64,000 nucleotides of DNA, taken from contig OV277870.1 in NCBI GenBank assembly GCA_922989275.2, positions 37,320,356-37,384,355 on the forward strand, given 5' to 3'. The position numbers were made by a program, and so were the translations under genes. This document shows positions 22,966-33,159 of this stretch, in pieces. The first letter of the stretch is position 1; each line of letters opens with the position of its first letter. Source of the stretch: Gari tellinella. Lineage: Eukaryota; Mollusca; Bivalvia; Cardiida; Psammobiidae. The notes beneath the pieces were generated by a model that had not been told where the DNA came from, did not search any database, and was given only the letters and a program-made list of their open reading frames with translations.

Positions 22966-23395
22966 TACCTAATTATCCCAGAACTGCATACTTTACATAA
23001 ACTACACTAAATATTTATGACGTCATCTAAATCAGCATGAATAATGAACAATGATGTCACCAGTTTCTTATGACATCGTATCAAAAAGTCTTGGTAATAA
23101 ATTAATAATTATGGTAAATAAACAAAGGGAGATTAGACAATAATACTCTTCTAATTAGGTCAATCCAAGATGGCGTCCCTTTTCACCAATACTTTTTGCA
23201 CCTGACTGTATATTCAGAAGCACACATATATACTTTAAAGACGATCGGCGGTCACTACATTTTATCATAACATTCATAATTTTTGAATTTGTGTGTGTTG
23301 CTAGAATATACCAAATCATGCAAACATATGAAATATGAAATCTCTTTTATCAGCGGTTACTTGCCTTTAGACTACGTACAACTGTTTCTCATTCT
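22966..23395. other. No gene seen
   Basis: AT-rich. ATGACGTCATC near 23018 is a CRE-like site. There is no long frame and no clear repeat boundary. Confidence 0.4.
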
Positions 23396-23745
23396 CAGTA
23401 CATTGTTCCCCCCCCCCCCCCCCCCCCCCCCAACAACGACCCTTGCAACAGTTCCCTAAACAGGACAAAATTATGTCTAACGCCTTTACTCTGCAATATC
23501 GTCTGCTTAAAATTGTCGTCTGCTGTTTTTTTCTCAAAGTTACATATTGGACATTTTGACAGAACAAAACAAAACGACGAGTGACAAAGAGATTGAATCC
23601 AGATCAGAAACCGCGTTACGCGGCGTCTGATCAGGATTCAAGCTCTTTGCAAACTTCCATCCCTATAACGACGACTCCTTCCGAACAACGCACACGATTT
23701 GTGTCTCCCGTTGTAGGGGGGGGGGGGGGGGGGGGGGGGGGTGTA
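23396..23745. mobile_element. CCCTCCCTACAACGAC-type MITE with homopolymer-expanded ends
   Basis: The inside matches 48770-48960 and 63590-63800 (TCTGCTGTTTTT, TTACATA, GGACATTTTGACAG, ACGACTCCTTCCGAACAACG). At the place of the usual inverted end there is a run of 24 C (23408-23431) on the left and 26 G (23716-23741) on the right. The palindrome core sits at 23592-23660. A tRNA-like 3' half (minus strand GGGTTCAAATCCCTC) lies just outside, at 23790-23810. Confidence 0.65.
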
Positions 23746-23925
23746 GTTACTAAACACATAGTGGACTATGATTTCCGAGGGGTTTGCCAGTCTGAGGGAT
23801 TTGAACCCTCCATCTTCAAGATGTACCAGTGACTGTTTTGGGCCCCATGGATCATCAAAGCTACTTGTGTCATTTTTGGCATTTTGGAAAAACCAAGACG
23901 AAATTCAACACTAATGTACAGCAGG

Positions 23926-24070
23926 GTTCAATGTTAGAAAGAGTTTGAATTGAATCTGAGAGCATTCTCAAGCATTTGATAGGTCAGATTTAAACAAAGG
24001 CTCAAATCTGACCAAACAAATGCTTGAGAACGATCTCAGACTCAACTCAAACTCCTTATAACATTGGGGC
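23926..24070 (+). mobile_element. GGTCAGATTTGAGCC hairpin element
   Basis: CAATGTTAGAAAGAGTTTGA at the left is inverted against CAAACTCCTTATAACATTG at the right. The core is AGGTCAGATTT facing CAAATCTGACC. Whole-element palindrome of about 145 bp. Confidence 0.8.
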
Positions 24071-24432
24071 CAGGTGACGTATCACTTCTAAAATCCAGTG
24101 TACTAAATACGTATGAAAATCTGATATGAATTGAAAACAGTTTGGAGCAAGATTAGACGCGGTTGGGAAACGACGTCAGTAAAAGTATTATTTTGAAAAC
24201 AGTATTACCCCGGTAATTATCGATTGCTTTTGTGTTTACATTTGATTTTTTGCTGGTTTTTTTTTTTAGATTTTATGTCAATACGTTTAGTCCCTAAAAC
24301 TTCAAATGGTCAATTTATGTAATAATGTTTAATTTCTTTGTGTAATAAAATATTTTAGCAGCATGGTTTATGTTATATCATTTATGACATTTCTTATCGC
24401 TACTTTAATGAATGTCTTTGCGCTCTTCTTAA

Positions 24433-24958
24433 AGCGACTCGCAACCAGATGGTGTATTTGCAAAAATAAAATAAAATACTCAAATAAAACCAAATGTGTA
24501 GCATTATCGTGCATCTTGCATTAGAAAAATATGACCAGGCTAAAAACACCCTCAAGAACAGTATTCAAATCTTAATTTCTTAGATATTTTCCATCGCTTA
24601 ATCCTATATTTATTCTATAGCATCGAAAGACGCAACAGAAATTTATCACGGGTCGGACATAAACCGGGGCCGAATTATGTACTCTCCAGCGCTACACAGT
24701 AAATTACGTTAAATCTATCCCAGAGATATAAATAGTCCGGCTAGTAGAGCGGTCTAAGTGGTTGTCTTATTTTGCTTCCTGTACCCACATGCCGGGTCCC
24801 GGGTTCGAATCCTACCAGAGCCCAATACTATTTTTTTATTGAAATGCATTTTTTAAACAGAATTTCTTATCCTTAACTAATTCTTACCCGTTTATATAAG
24901 CGTTTGACATATATTTACAAATTACTATTATTAATGCTAAATCTGGTTGCGAGCCTCT
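24433..24958. mobile_element. TTAA MITE, GCGACTCGCAACCAGAT ends, with tRNA-like insert (copy 1)
   Basis: AGCGACTCGCAACCAGAT and ATCTGGTTGCGAGCCTCT are inverted ends flanked by TTAA (24429-24432 and 24959-24962). Plus-strand positions 24742-24826 resemble a long-variable-arm tRNA (GGTCTAAGTGG, then GGGTTCGAATCC, then accepting end). A second copy is at 41802-42339, with the same parts in the reverse order. Confidence 0.85.
24742..24826 (+). pseudogene. tRNA-like sequence, class II shape
   Basis: Box A-like TAGAGCGGTCTAAGTGG and box B GGTTCGAATCC are spaced as in a tRNA with a long variable arm. The anticodon cannot be assigned with confidence. It lies inside a MITE, so I read it as captured, not a working tRNA. 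Confidence 0.5.
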
Positions 24959-25094
24959 TTAAAGTTGAACATAATTACTACATGTGTTGATATATATATG
25001 CCTATTGAATGAAATTAAAACAATTAATGTAACTAAAGAATATATCTATCTTTCTAAAACATAAGATAGTAATTTAACTTAAAAAACATTATAT

Positions 25095-25235
25095 AAATAT
25101 TAGATGGCAGTTTGCGTGACATTCAAATTGTCAACCCGAGAAACAGCATGTCACCCCGAGGCGTAGCCGAGGGTGACATTCTTGTTTTCGAGGGTTGACA
25201 ATTTAAATGTCACGCAAACTGACATCTAATATTTA
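25095..25235. mobile_element. Long hairpin (about 60-bp arms)
   Basis: AATATTAGATGGCAGTTTGC and onward to GTCAACCC is mirrored by GGGTTGACAATTTAAATGTC and onward to ACATCTAATATT. The loop contains CCGAGGCGTAGCCGAGG. This is a near-perfect inverted repeat about 140 bp long and a strong cruciform or fold-back transcript candidate. Confidence 0.8.
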
Positions 25236-25960
25236 TTTTATTACACCGAGCTTATCAACCCTGGCTTTGGAATCGTTTTATTCGTCTTTTATAAAATGTG
25301 TTGTGAACACCAATTTAGCGCGGACATGTACATAACGCGGGAAATGACGTCGCCGTCTTACGACGTCACATTGTTTATAATTATATTACAAGTAAACAAA
25401 GAAGAACGTTATGATAAGTAAATTGAAGAAACAGCGTCTTTACATTGTCTAGGTGGCAAATATCCTCTTCCGAAATTATGGCAAATCGTTAAGGAATGGA
25501 CAAACGGAAGCAACTTGTACAGAAAATGCCAAAAGTTGATTATAAGTTACCACTCTTTAAAACGTTCCAATGTATCCAATAGCGATTGGCATGTCAAGGC
25601 TGACAGTACGTTTTCGGACGTAGTAAAAAAGTAATGTCCTTTAGAATGACGTCACAAAAAGAATATCATAAAGAGTGACAGTATAGATGTAAAAGACATG
25701 CAAAATGTTAACTGTAGGTCTATGGGAATTTAACATTGTAACTCAAAGCGAGGTGTAATAACATACTATATTAAAAACATATGCCGTATAACCCATTTAA
25801 ACGCCCCTCCAAAAAGCTGCAAAGAATAATAATAAACACTGAATTTATATAAAACAATCGAATTTTAAGAAAAATTTCGTGTTCTACTTTTGTAGTCTAT
25901 TTTCAAATGTGTCTAAATCTTTAATTTTCAAATACTTCTTTTACAATAGGGTCAGAGTGT
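25236..25960. other. No gene seen
   Basis: AT-rich, with ACGTCA words near 25350, 25365 and 25650. No exon is supported. Confidence 0.4.
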
Positions 25961-25961
25961 C

Positions 25962-26027
25962 AAAACAGTTTAGATCATGATGAGACGCCGCGTTACGCGG
26001 TGTCTCATCTGGATCGAATCTGTTTGC
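25962..26027. repeat. GATGAGACGCCGCG palindrome
   Basis: AACAGTTTAGATCATGATGA followed by GACGCCGCG and its inverted arm CGCGGTGTCTCATCTGGATC. A member of the palindrome family described at 43304-43362, with diverged arms. Confidence 0.75.
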
Positions 26028-26262
26028 AAAGTTACAACTGTTTTGCCGCTAGCGTGCAGTTATCACTGAAACCTTAATTATATTTGGAGCTTTCATCGCC
26101 CCGGGGGCGTTTAACGGGATTATACGGTAGATATAAACCCTTTCAACACTAAGTAACTCTTGTGGGTTATTAAGTTCCCCTGTGAATTATATAAGTTACC
26201 AAAAGATGAACCAGTCTTCTTGGAATTCTGGATATTTAAACAAAGACTTACTGGAATTAGCA

Positions 26263-26331
26263 AACAGTGCAGACCCTGATAAGACGGCTCCTATCGGAAC
26301 TCTCTGATCTGGGTCTACACTGTTTGTAAAT
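26263..26331. repeat. Variant palindrome beside the satellite
   Basis: AAACAGTGCAGACCCTGAT faces ATCTGGGTCTACACTGTTT. The outer arms follow the palindrome family while the GACGCCGCG core is replaced. Confidence 0.6.
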
Positions 26332-26375
26332 GTAATGGGTATATTTACACAGGTCGTTGGTGTTGTAAACGTTAA

Positions 26376-29300
26376 AGCGGCCTCCAACCTCCCCTACAGC
26401 CGCTCCGTCACCACCATGGACATAATCAGTAATACTTACTAACAGCATCTGTCAGTGACCTTAACATCAAACAAACCGAGTTTGATGATTACTTACCGTA
26501 GTTTAGCTATTTACAGTGATTACTTTTACAAACAGTTTGTATCCTGATGAAACGCCGCGTAACGCGGCGTCTCATCAGGATACAAACTGTTTGACACTCT
26601 GGCACAGTTTTGAAAAGAAATTTAGAATCATAGCAGACTATTGTTGCAGACGAAAATATTACCCAGCAGGCAAAGAGTTAAAGCGGCCTCCAACCTCCCC
26701 TACAACCGCTCCTACACCACCATGGACATAATCAGCAATACTTACTAACATCTTCTGTCAGTGGCCCTGAACTTGACATCAAACAAACCGAGTAGCAGAC
26801 GACATTTGTTGCAAACGAAACTATTACCCAGCATGCAAAGAGTTAAAGCGGCCTCCAACCTCCCATACAGCCGCTCCTACACCGCCATGGACATAATCAG
26901 CAATACTTACTAACATCTTCTGTCAGTGGCCCTGACCTTGACATCAAACAAACCGAGTAGCAGACGACATTTGTTGCAAACGAAACTATTACCCAGCAGG
27001 CAAAGAGTTAAAGCGGCCTCCAACCCCCTACAGCCGCTCCTACACCGCCATGGACATAATCAGCAATACTTACTAACATCTTCTGTCAGTGGCCCTGACC
27101 TTGACATCAAACAAACCGAGTAGCAGACGACATTTGTTGCAAACGAAACTATTACCCAGCAGGCAAAGAGTTAAAGCGGCCTCCAACCTCCCCTACAGCC
27201 GCTCCTACACCGCCATGGACATAATCAGCAATACTTACTAATATCTTCTGTCAGTGGCCCTGACCTTGACATCAAACAAACCGAGTAGCAGACGACATTT
27301 GTTGCAAACGAAACTATTACCCAGCAGGCAAAGAGTTAAAGCGGCCTCCAACCTCCCCTACAGCCGCTCCTACACCGCCATGGACATAATCAGCAATACT
27401 TACTAACATCTTCTGTCAGTGGCCCTGACCTTGACATCAAACAAACCGAGTAGCAGACGACATTTGTTGCAAACGAAACTATTACCATGCAGGCAAAGAG
27501 TTAAAGCGGCCTCCAACCTCCCCTACAACCGCTCCTACACCGCCATGGACATAATCAGCAATACTTACTAACATCTTCTGTCAGTGGCCCTGACCTTGAC
27601 ATCAAACAAACCGAGTAGCAGACGACATTTGTTGCAAACGAAACTATTACCCAGCAGGCAAAGAGTTAAAGCGGCCTCCAACCTCCCATACAGCCGCTCC
27701 TACACCGCCATGGACATAATCAGTAACACTTACTAACATCTTCTGTCAGTGGCCCTGAACTTGATATCAAACAAACCGAGTAGCAGACGACATTTGTTGC
27801 AAACGAAACTATTACCCAGCATGCAAAGAGTTAAAGCGGCCTCCAACCTCCCCTACAGCCGCTCCTTCACAGCCATGGACATAATCAGTAATACTTACTA
27901 ACATCTTCTGTCAGTGGCCCTGAACTTGATATCAAACAAACCGAGTAGCAGACGACATTTGTTGCAGACGAAACTATTACCATGCAGGCAAAGAGTTAAA
28001 GCGGCCTCCAACCTCCCCTACAGCCGCTCCTAGACCACCATGGACATAATCAGCAATACTTACTAACATCTTCTGTCAGTGGCCCTGAACTTGATATCAA
28101 ACAAACCGAGTAGCAGACGACATTTGTTGCAAACGAAACTATTACCCAGCATGCAAAGAGTTAAAGCGTCCTCCAACCTCCCCTACAACCGCTCCTAGAC
28201 CACCATGGACATAATCAGCAATACTTACTAACATCTTCTGTCAGTGGCCCTGAACTTGATATCAAACAAACCGAGTAGCAGACGACATTTGTTGCAAACG
28301 AAACTATTACCCAGCATGCAAAGAGTTAAAGCGGCCTCCAACCTCCCCTACAACCGCTCCTACACCACCATGGACATAATCAGCAATACTTACTAACATC
28401 TTCTGTCAGTGGCCCTGAACTTGATATCAAACAAACCGAGTAGCAGACGACATTTGTTGCAAACGAAACTATTACCCAGCATGCAAAGAGTTAAAGCGGC
28501 CTCCAACCTCCCCTACAGCCGCTCCTTCACAGCCATGGACATAATCAGTAATACTTACTAACATCTGCTGTCAGTGGCCCTGAACTTGATATCAAACAAA
28601 CCGAGTAGCAGACGACATTTGTTGCAAACGAAACTATTACCCAGCAGGCAAAGAGTTAAAGCGGCCTCCAACCTCCCCTACAGCCGCTCCTACACCGCCA
28701 TGGACATAATCAGCAATACTTACTAACATCTTCTGTCAGTGGCCCTGACCTTGACATCAAACAAACCGAGTAGCAGACGACATTTGTTGCAAACGAAAAT
28801 ATTACCCAGCAGGCAAAGAGTTAAAGCGGCCTCCAACCTCCCCTACAGCCGCTCCTACACCGCCATGGACATAATCAGTAACACTTACTAACATCTTCTG
28901 TCAGTGGCCCTGAACTTGATATCAAACAAACCGAGTAGCAGACGACATTTGTTGCAAACGAAACTATTACCCAGCATGCAAAGAGTTAAAGCGGCCTCCA
29001 ACCTCCCATACAGCCGCTCCTACACCGCCATGGACATAATCAGCAATACTTACTAACATCTTCTGTCAGTGGCCCTGAACTTGATATCAAACAAACCGAG
29101 TAGCAGACGACATTTGTTGCAAACGAAACTATTACCCAGCAGGCAAAGAGTTAAAGCGGCCTCCAACCTCCCCTACAGCCGCTCCTACACCGCCATGGAC
29201 ATAATCAGCAATACTTACTAACATCTTCTGTCAGTGGCCCTGACCTTGACATCAAACAAACCGAGTAGCAGACGACATTTGTTGCAAACGAAACTATTAC

Positions 29301-29738
29301 CCAGCAGGCAAAGAGTTAAAGCGGCCTCCAACCTCCCCTACAGCCGCTCCTACACCGCCATGGACATAATCAGCAATACTTACTAACATCTTCTGTCAGT
29401 GGCCCTGAACTTGACATCAAACAAACCGAGTAGCAGACGACATTTGTTGCAAACGAAACTATTACCCAGCAGGCAAAGAGTTAAAGCGGCCTCCAACCCC
29501 CCTACAGCCGCTCCTACACTGCCATGGACATAATCAGCAATACTTACTAACATCTTCTGTCAGTGGCCCTGACCTTGACATCAAACAAACCGAGTAGCAG
29601 ACGACAATTGTTGCAAACGAAACTATTACCCAGCATGCAAAGAGTTAAAGCGGCCTCCAACCTCCCATACAGCCGCTCCTACACCGCCATGGACATAATC
29701 AGCAATACTTACTAACATCTTCTGTCAGTGGCCCTGAA
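26376..29738 (+). repeat. Satellite, 165-bp unit, about 20 copies
   Basis: CAAAGAGTTAAAGCGGCCTC recurs at 26671, 26836, 27001, 27164, 27329, 27494, 27659 and so on to 29638, nearly always 165 bp apart. A first partial unit (26376-26482) is separated from the rest by a palindromic insertion at 26529-26593. Units differ by only a few bases (CAGCAGG or CAGCATG, CTACAGC or CTACAAC, GACC or GAAC), and neighbours share variants, which points to recent homogenisation. Each unit has a minus-strand 30-codon frame that starts MLVSIADYVHGG and then stops; the unit itself is not open. Confidence 0.95.
26529..26593. repeat. GACGCCGCG-type palindrome inside the satellite's first unit
   Basis: CAAACAGTTTGTATCCTGAT and AACGCCGCG face CGCGGCGTCTCATCAGGATA. 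The arms are near-perfect. It separates unit 1 from unit 2 of the satellite. Confidence 0.85.
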
Positions 29739-30344
29739 CTTAATATTCATTTCCCATTTAGCCTAGTCCAGTTTTACTATTTAGGGTAGGTTTCTGTCAA
29801 TACTTTGCAATAAGCTAAACAGTGCATACCCTGATCAGAGGGTTTCTTTAGAAGCCCTCTGATCAGGGTAATCACTGTCTGCATAGGACAAATGTTCTCT
29901 CCATTTGTACATTGTTTGTAAAGGTCGCATATATGCGTGGCTAGGGTTCAAAGGGTAAAGCATCAATCACATGCACGTTCTCATGATGTACTTTATCACT
30001 TGTGGATATTGTCATAACTGCCTATTTCTGAGAGAGTAGCAAACTAAAGTAACCAAGCATTAATCAACAAATCTGCAGTTGACCATACCCTTTCAAAGTC
30101 GCACACGACTATGCTTGACTTTGCAAACATATTGGATCTTGATCAGACGCCGCGGTTAACCTCGTACGCGCGGACGGACAGGGCAATTACTATATGCAGC
30201 TGTCGATGTCGGGGACTTAACAACAAAATAAGAATCAACGTTTAAAAACAGAGCAGTTGCCGATTATTGCCGATTGTTTGGTACGATTTCTTGATCACAT
30301 TTCTTATACTGAACATGTATATTCATCTAAAGAAAAAGAATATG
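29739..30344. other. Variant palindromes, no gene seen
   Basis: 29817-29884 has ACCCTGATCAGAGGGTTTCT facing AGAAGCCCTCTGATCAGGGT. 30116-30155 is a half copy with GATCAGACGCCGCG. The rest is AT-rich. Confidence 0.6.
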
Positions 30345-30985
30345 CAAGATAATTAGTACACAAATTAGGCAAATGACATATACAATAGCCAAGCATTAAT
30401 CCGCATGCTTGTAGATATTTTTGTACGTTTTCTGGATTATTTTATCGTTTTTTTGTATTTTTCAATATAACCTATCTCTATTATACAATCTCTAGAATGT
30501 TAATAAACTATTTAGTCAAACCTGTAGTATGTGGTTGATCAAAAACAGGCTTAATTAATAATAGATAATTAGTAAACTATCTAAACAAATGACATATACA
30601 ATAGCCAAGCATTAATCTCCATGCTTGTAGATATTTTTGTACGTTTTTCTGGATTATTTTATCGGTTTTTTTTTGTATTTTTCAATATAACCTATGACTA
30701 ATCTACAATCTCTAGTATGTTAATAAACTATGAAGTCAAACCTGTATTAAATGGTCGCTAAAACAGGCTTAATGAATAATAGATAATTAGTAAACTATCA
30801 AAACAAATGAAATATACAATAGACAAGCATTAATCTCCATGCTGGTAGATATTTTTGTATGTTTTCTTGATTATTTTTCTTTTTTTTTGTATTTTTCAAT
30901 GTAACCTATCACTAATCTACAATCTCTAGAACTATGTAGTCAAACCTATGTCAAGTGGTCTCTAAATCAGGCTTAATTAACAGCT
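30345..30985 (+). repeat. Tandem repeat, period about 217 bp, three units
   Basis: AAATGACATATACAATAG recurs at 30371, 30587 and (altered) 30805, each followed by CAAGCATTAATC and GTAGATATTTTTGTA. Confidence 0.85.
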
Positions 30986-31194
30986 TTTAATGCAGGCCAA
31001 AACGTAACAAGATGTGTTTGTGAAACACTATGCCCATCTGACATGGCCCACATTATATTGAGCCAAAGATCCTATCCTTATTGAAAGTTGATTGAGTACA
31101 AATGCTAAATATGACGTCTCTATCACATGTATAGTGTCGATGTTATGGTCAAGGTTACAGCTGTGGACATACAGACCGACATACAAACTAAAGG

Positions 31195-31487
31195 GAAGGC
31201 TTTGTTTGTAAGACAAATATGATGCCCCCGCAAAGATGTGACTAAGTTCAACTTACTGTGTTTTGTGAAAAATTATAGCAGACCAAACCCTGTTCACATA
31301 CACATCATATGTGCAAACACTCTGCCAAATTATAAGGTTGTATTTTGAAAACCGTTGGAGAAGTTAGCCGGACAAAGTATATACTGTATGTGGGACGAAC
31401 AGACGAACGAACGGACGGACATACAGGGGTAAAACAGTATGTACCGACTGATCGTCGCGGGGGCATAACAATGAAGGGGACAAACAA
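31195..31487 (+). repeat. Dispersed block ending CTGATCGTCGCGGGGGCATA
   Basis: Shared with 41740-41800 plus 42340-42505, and with 43950-44215. It contains GTGCAAACACTCTGCCAA, GTTAGCCGGACAAAGTAT and a GACGGAC run. It is the intact reference for the copy that a TTAA MITE has split. Confidence 0.8.
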
Positions 31488-31530
31488 ATATATTATTTTT
31501 TCAGAAAATTATATTTAGATAGGATCAGAG

Positions 31531-31835
31531 TGTAAAATAGTGTGGATCCGGATGAGAGGATCCGCATCATGCTGCGTCTTATCTAAATCCAAACAGTTTG
31601 CAAAGGACACCTCATATTTTTGCCGCTAGTGTGCAAATACTGTAGTTAACTCTTTAATTTCCAATGGCGCCTGGTCAGTGTCCAAACTGTTTGACACTTG
31701 TATTGATTTTTCTTTAGTCAAAACAGCAAAAAAGCTGACTTTAAAAAGATTGCAGACGACAATACCAATGCAGACGATATTTTGGCGGCAAGAGGGTTAA
31801 AGCAGAATATAAAATAAGGCAACGAAAAAGTTAAA
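31531..31835. mobile_element. Palindrome plus TTAA-type MITE remnant
   Basis: 31531-31603 is a diverged palindrome copy with GGATCCGGATGAGAGGATCC. From 31646 TTAACTCTTT leads to TTTGGCGGCAAGAGGGTTAA at 31802, the arms of the family seen at 43196-43401. Confidence 0.6.
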
Positions 31836-31933
31836 GGGACATATTAGGAATGATTATGAGTATTATGACTATTTCTAGTATTCACTACACTACACTACAC
31901 TACACTACTGTACCATACTCACCTATTACAATA

Positions 31934-32179
31934 CAGTGGAGAATCTGTTATTCTTTCCCGTTTAAACGCAAACGTACGCAAACGCAAAGCACTAAAACGT
32001 AGAAAAGAACAACTTATGGACAATTCTGATAATTCTTGTTTATCTTGGTGGCAAACAGTTTGGAGCCTGATCAGACGCCGGGTTACCCGGCGTCTGATCT
32101 GGCGCCAAACTGTTTGCACTGCAAATAATAGTTTTAGCGTAAACGCGTTTATTGGGAAAGAATAACAGATTCTCCACTG
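31934..32179. mobile_element. TA-flanked MITE, CAGTGGAGAATCTGTTATTC ends, with palindrome
   Basis: CAGTGGAGAATCTGTTATTC and GAATAACAGATTCTCCACTG are perfect inverted ends flanked by TA (31932-31933 and 32180-32181). The core palindrome at 32051-32117 has GGAGCCTGATCAGACGCCGG facing CCGGCGTCTGATCTGGCGCC. The same family occurs at about 61495-61748 and in part at 47985-48107. It ends 25 bp beyond the stop codon of the host gene's last exon. Confidence 0.85.
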
Positions 32180-32204
32180 TACCTATACCTGATTATCAGA
32201 CAGT

Positions 32205-32320
32205 CTAATATAGATGTCTGAAGTTGACATGGTTCTTATTGATGTACACTTTAGAGGGTGGGAGGTAGGCAGAGGTGTAGTCCTCACAGGGACGCTTTCT
32301 GCTGCCAGACTTACAGCCAT
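32205..32320 (-). CDS. Terminal exon of RS-type gene
   Basis: The acceptor TATCTATTACAG is followed by a frame that enters in phase 1 (G plus AT) and reads DGCKSGSRKRPCEDYTSAY, then LPPSKVYINKNHVNFRHLY and a TAG at 32207-32205. Phase and strand fit the exon at 35322-35222, whose last base is G. The peptide is basic and could hold a nuclear localisation signal (SGSRKRP). I do not recognise the family. A MITE begins right after the stop codon, so the 3' untranslated region includes or ends within mobile DNA. The acceptor and first 25 bases of this exon are duplicated upstream (see 32321-32660). Confidence 0.75.
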
Positions 32321-32660
32321 CTGTAATAGATAAATAGTGCACACGTGTTAAAATACTTGGTTTCTCTAGTCAAAGGAAGTTTCTAATGCCAGGCTAATAG
32401 TCAGCTGTAAATAAATAGTTTGTCTATGTTAAAATACTTGTTAACAAAAGCCAAAGGAGGGTTCTAATGCCTGGCTAGCAATCAGCTGTAAATAGATAGA
32501 TCTGGTTTGTCAATGATAAAATACTTGGTTACAACAGTCAAAGAAGGTTTCAAAAGCGAGGCTAACATTCATCTGTAAATGAATAGTTTTTTTTTATAGT
32601 TTAGAATACATTTTGTATGCCCCTGAACGCTTTCTAATGCAAGACTAACAATATAAACCT
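32321..32660 (-). repeat. Tandem copies of the terminal exon's 3' splice site
   Basis: An 81-87 bp unit containing the acceptor and exon start is repeated in the intron. Acceptor AG positions are 32322-32321 (used), 32406-32405, 32487-32486 and 32574-32573. A truncated fourth unit lies near 32640. After each upstream acceptor the frame reads two or three codons and then a TAG stop (for example GCT GAC TAT TAG when entered with G). The true exon has AAG where the decoys have TAG. Confidence 0.8.
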
Positions 32661-33159
32661 TTGTTAGTGCAACTTTGCTGCAAAATTATCCCCTTCACTA
32701 CCATGACGTCAACTTTTTTGGTCAGTTGTCTGCTTTATTTTTTAAATTCCAATTTTAGGTATTTTCACTTAAGTAATAAATAATTGAGTGTCAAACAGTT
32801 TGGATTCTAAACTGGATTCTGATCAGAATCCAAACTGTTTGCAAATTTATAACCATTGTACTCGGGATAAGCCAGTAAAGTGGTTACTATAAATTTGAAA
32901 TTAATTACTGTACGTCATGGCAAAAGAGCTACAGATTCTAAACACGTCCATCTGCTTATTAGTACATCTACTAGTAACTCAGAAAAACAGCAATTGAAAA
33001 ATACATAGAACGTAACAATAAGTCAGTGCATACCTGACTGCTTGTGGATTATTACAATTATCAACATTTATTTTCCCAGAAGCAAACTGATGGCGATTGA
33101 ATTGAATTTTCAACTTTAAGAATAGGTTGCGATTTTTCGGTAGGTACCAACCGATGTCA
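32661..33159. other. Intronic; one short palindrome
   Basis: 32797-32845 is a shortened palindrome copy (AACAGTTTGGATTCTAAACT, then GGATTCTGATCAGAATCC facing AAACTGTTT). ATGACGTCAAC is at 32703. The rest shows nothing. Confidence 0.5.

Noticed and set aside
26196..26448. Short proteins from satellite units
   Set aside because: The 30-codon frame stops within each unit and shows no sign of selection that I can see.
26376..29738. Regular repeats resembling a CRISPR array
   Set aside because: The 165-bp units are repeated along their full length with no unique spacers, and the setting is a eukaryotic genome; it is a satellite.
26395..29738. Minus-strand GTAAGTATT in each satellite unit as a splice donor
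   Set aside because: No acceptor or open exon precedes it in any unit; it is a repeat phrase.
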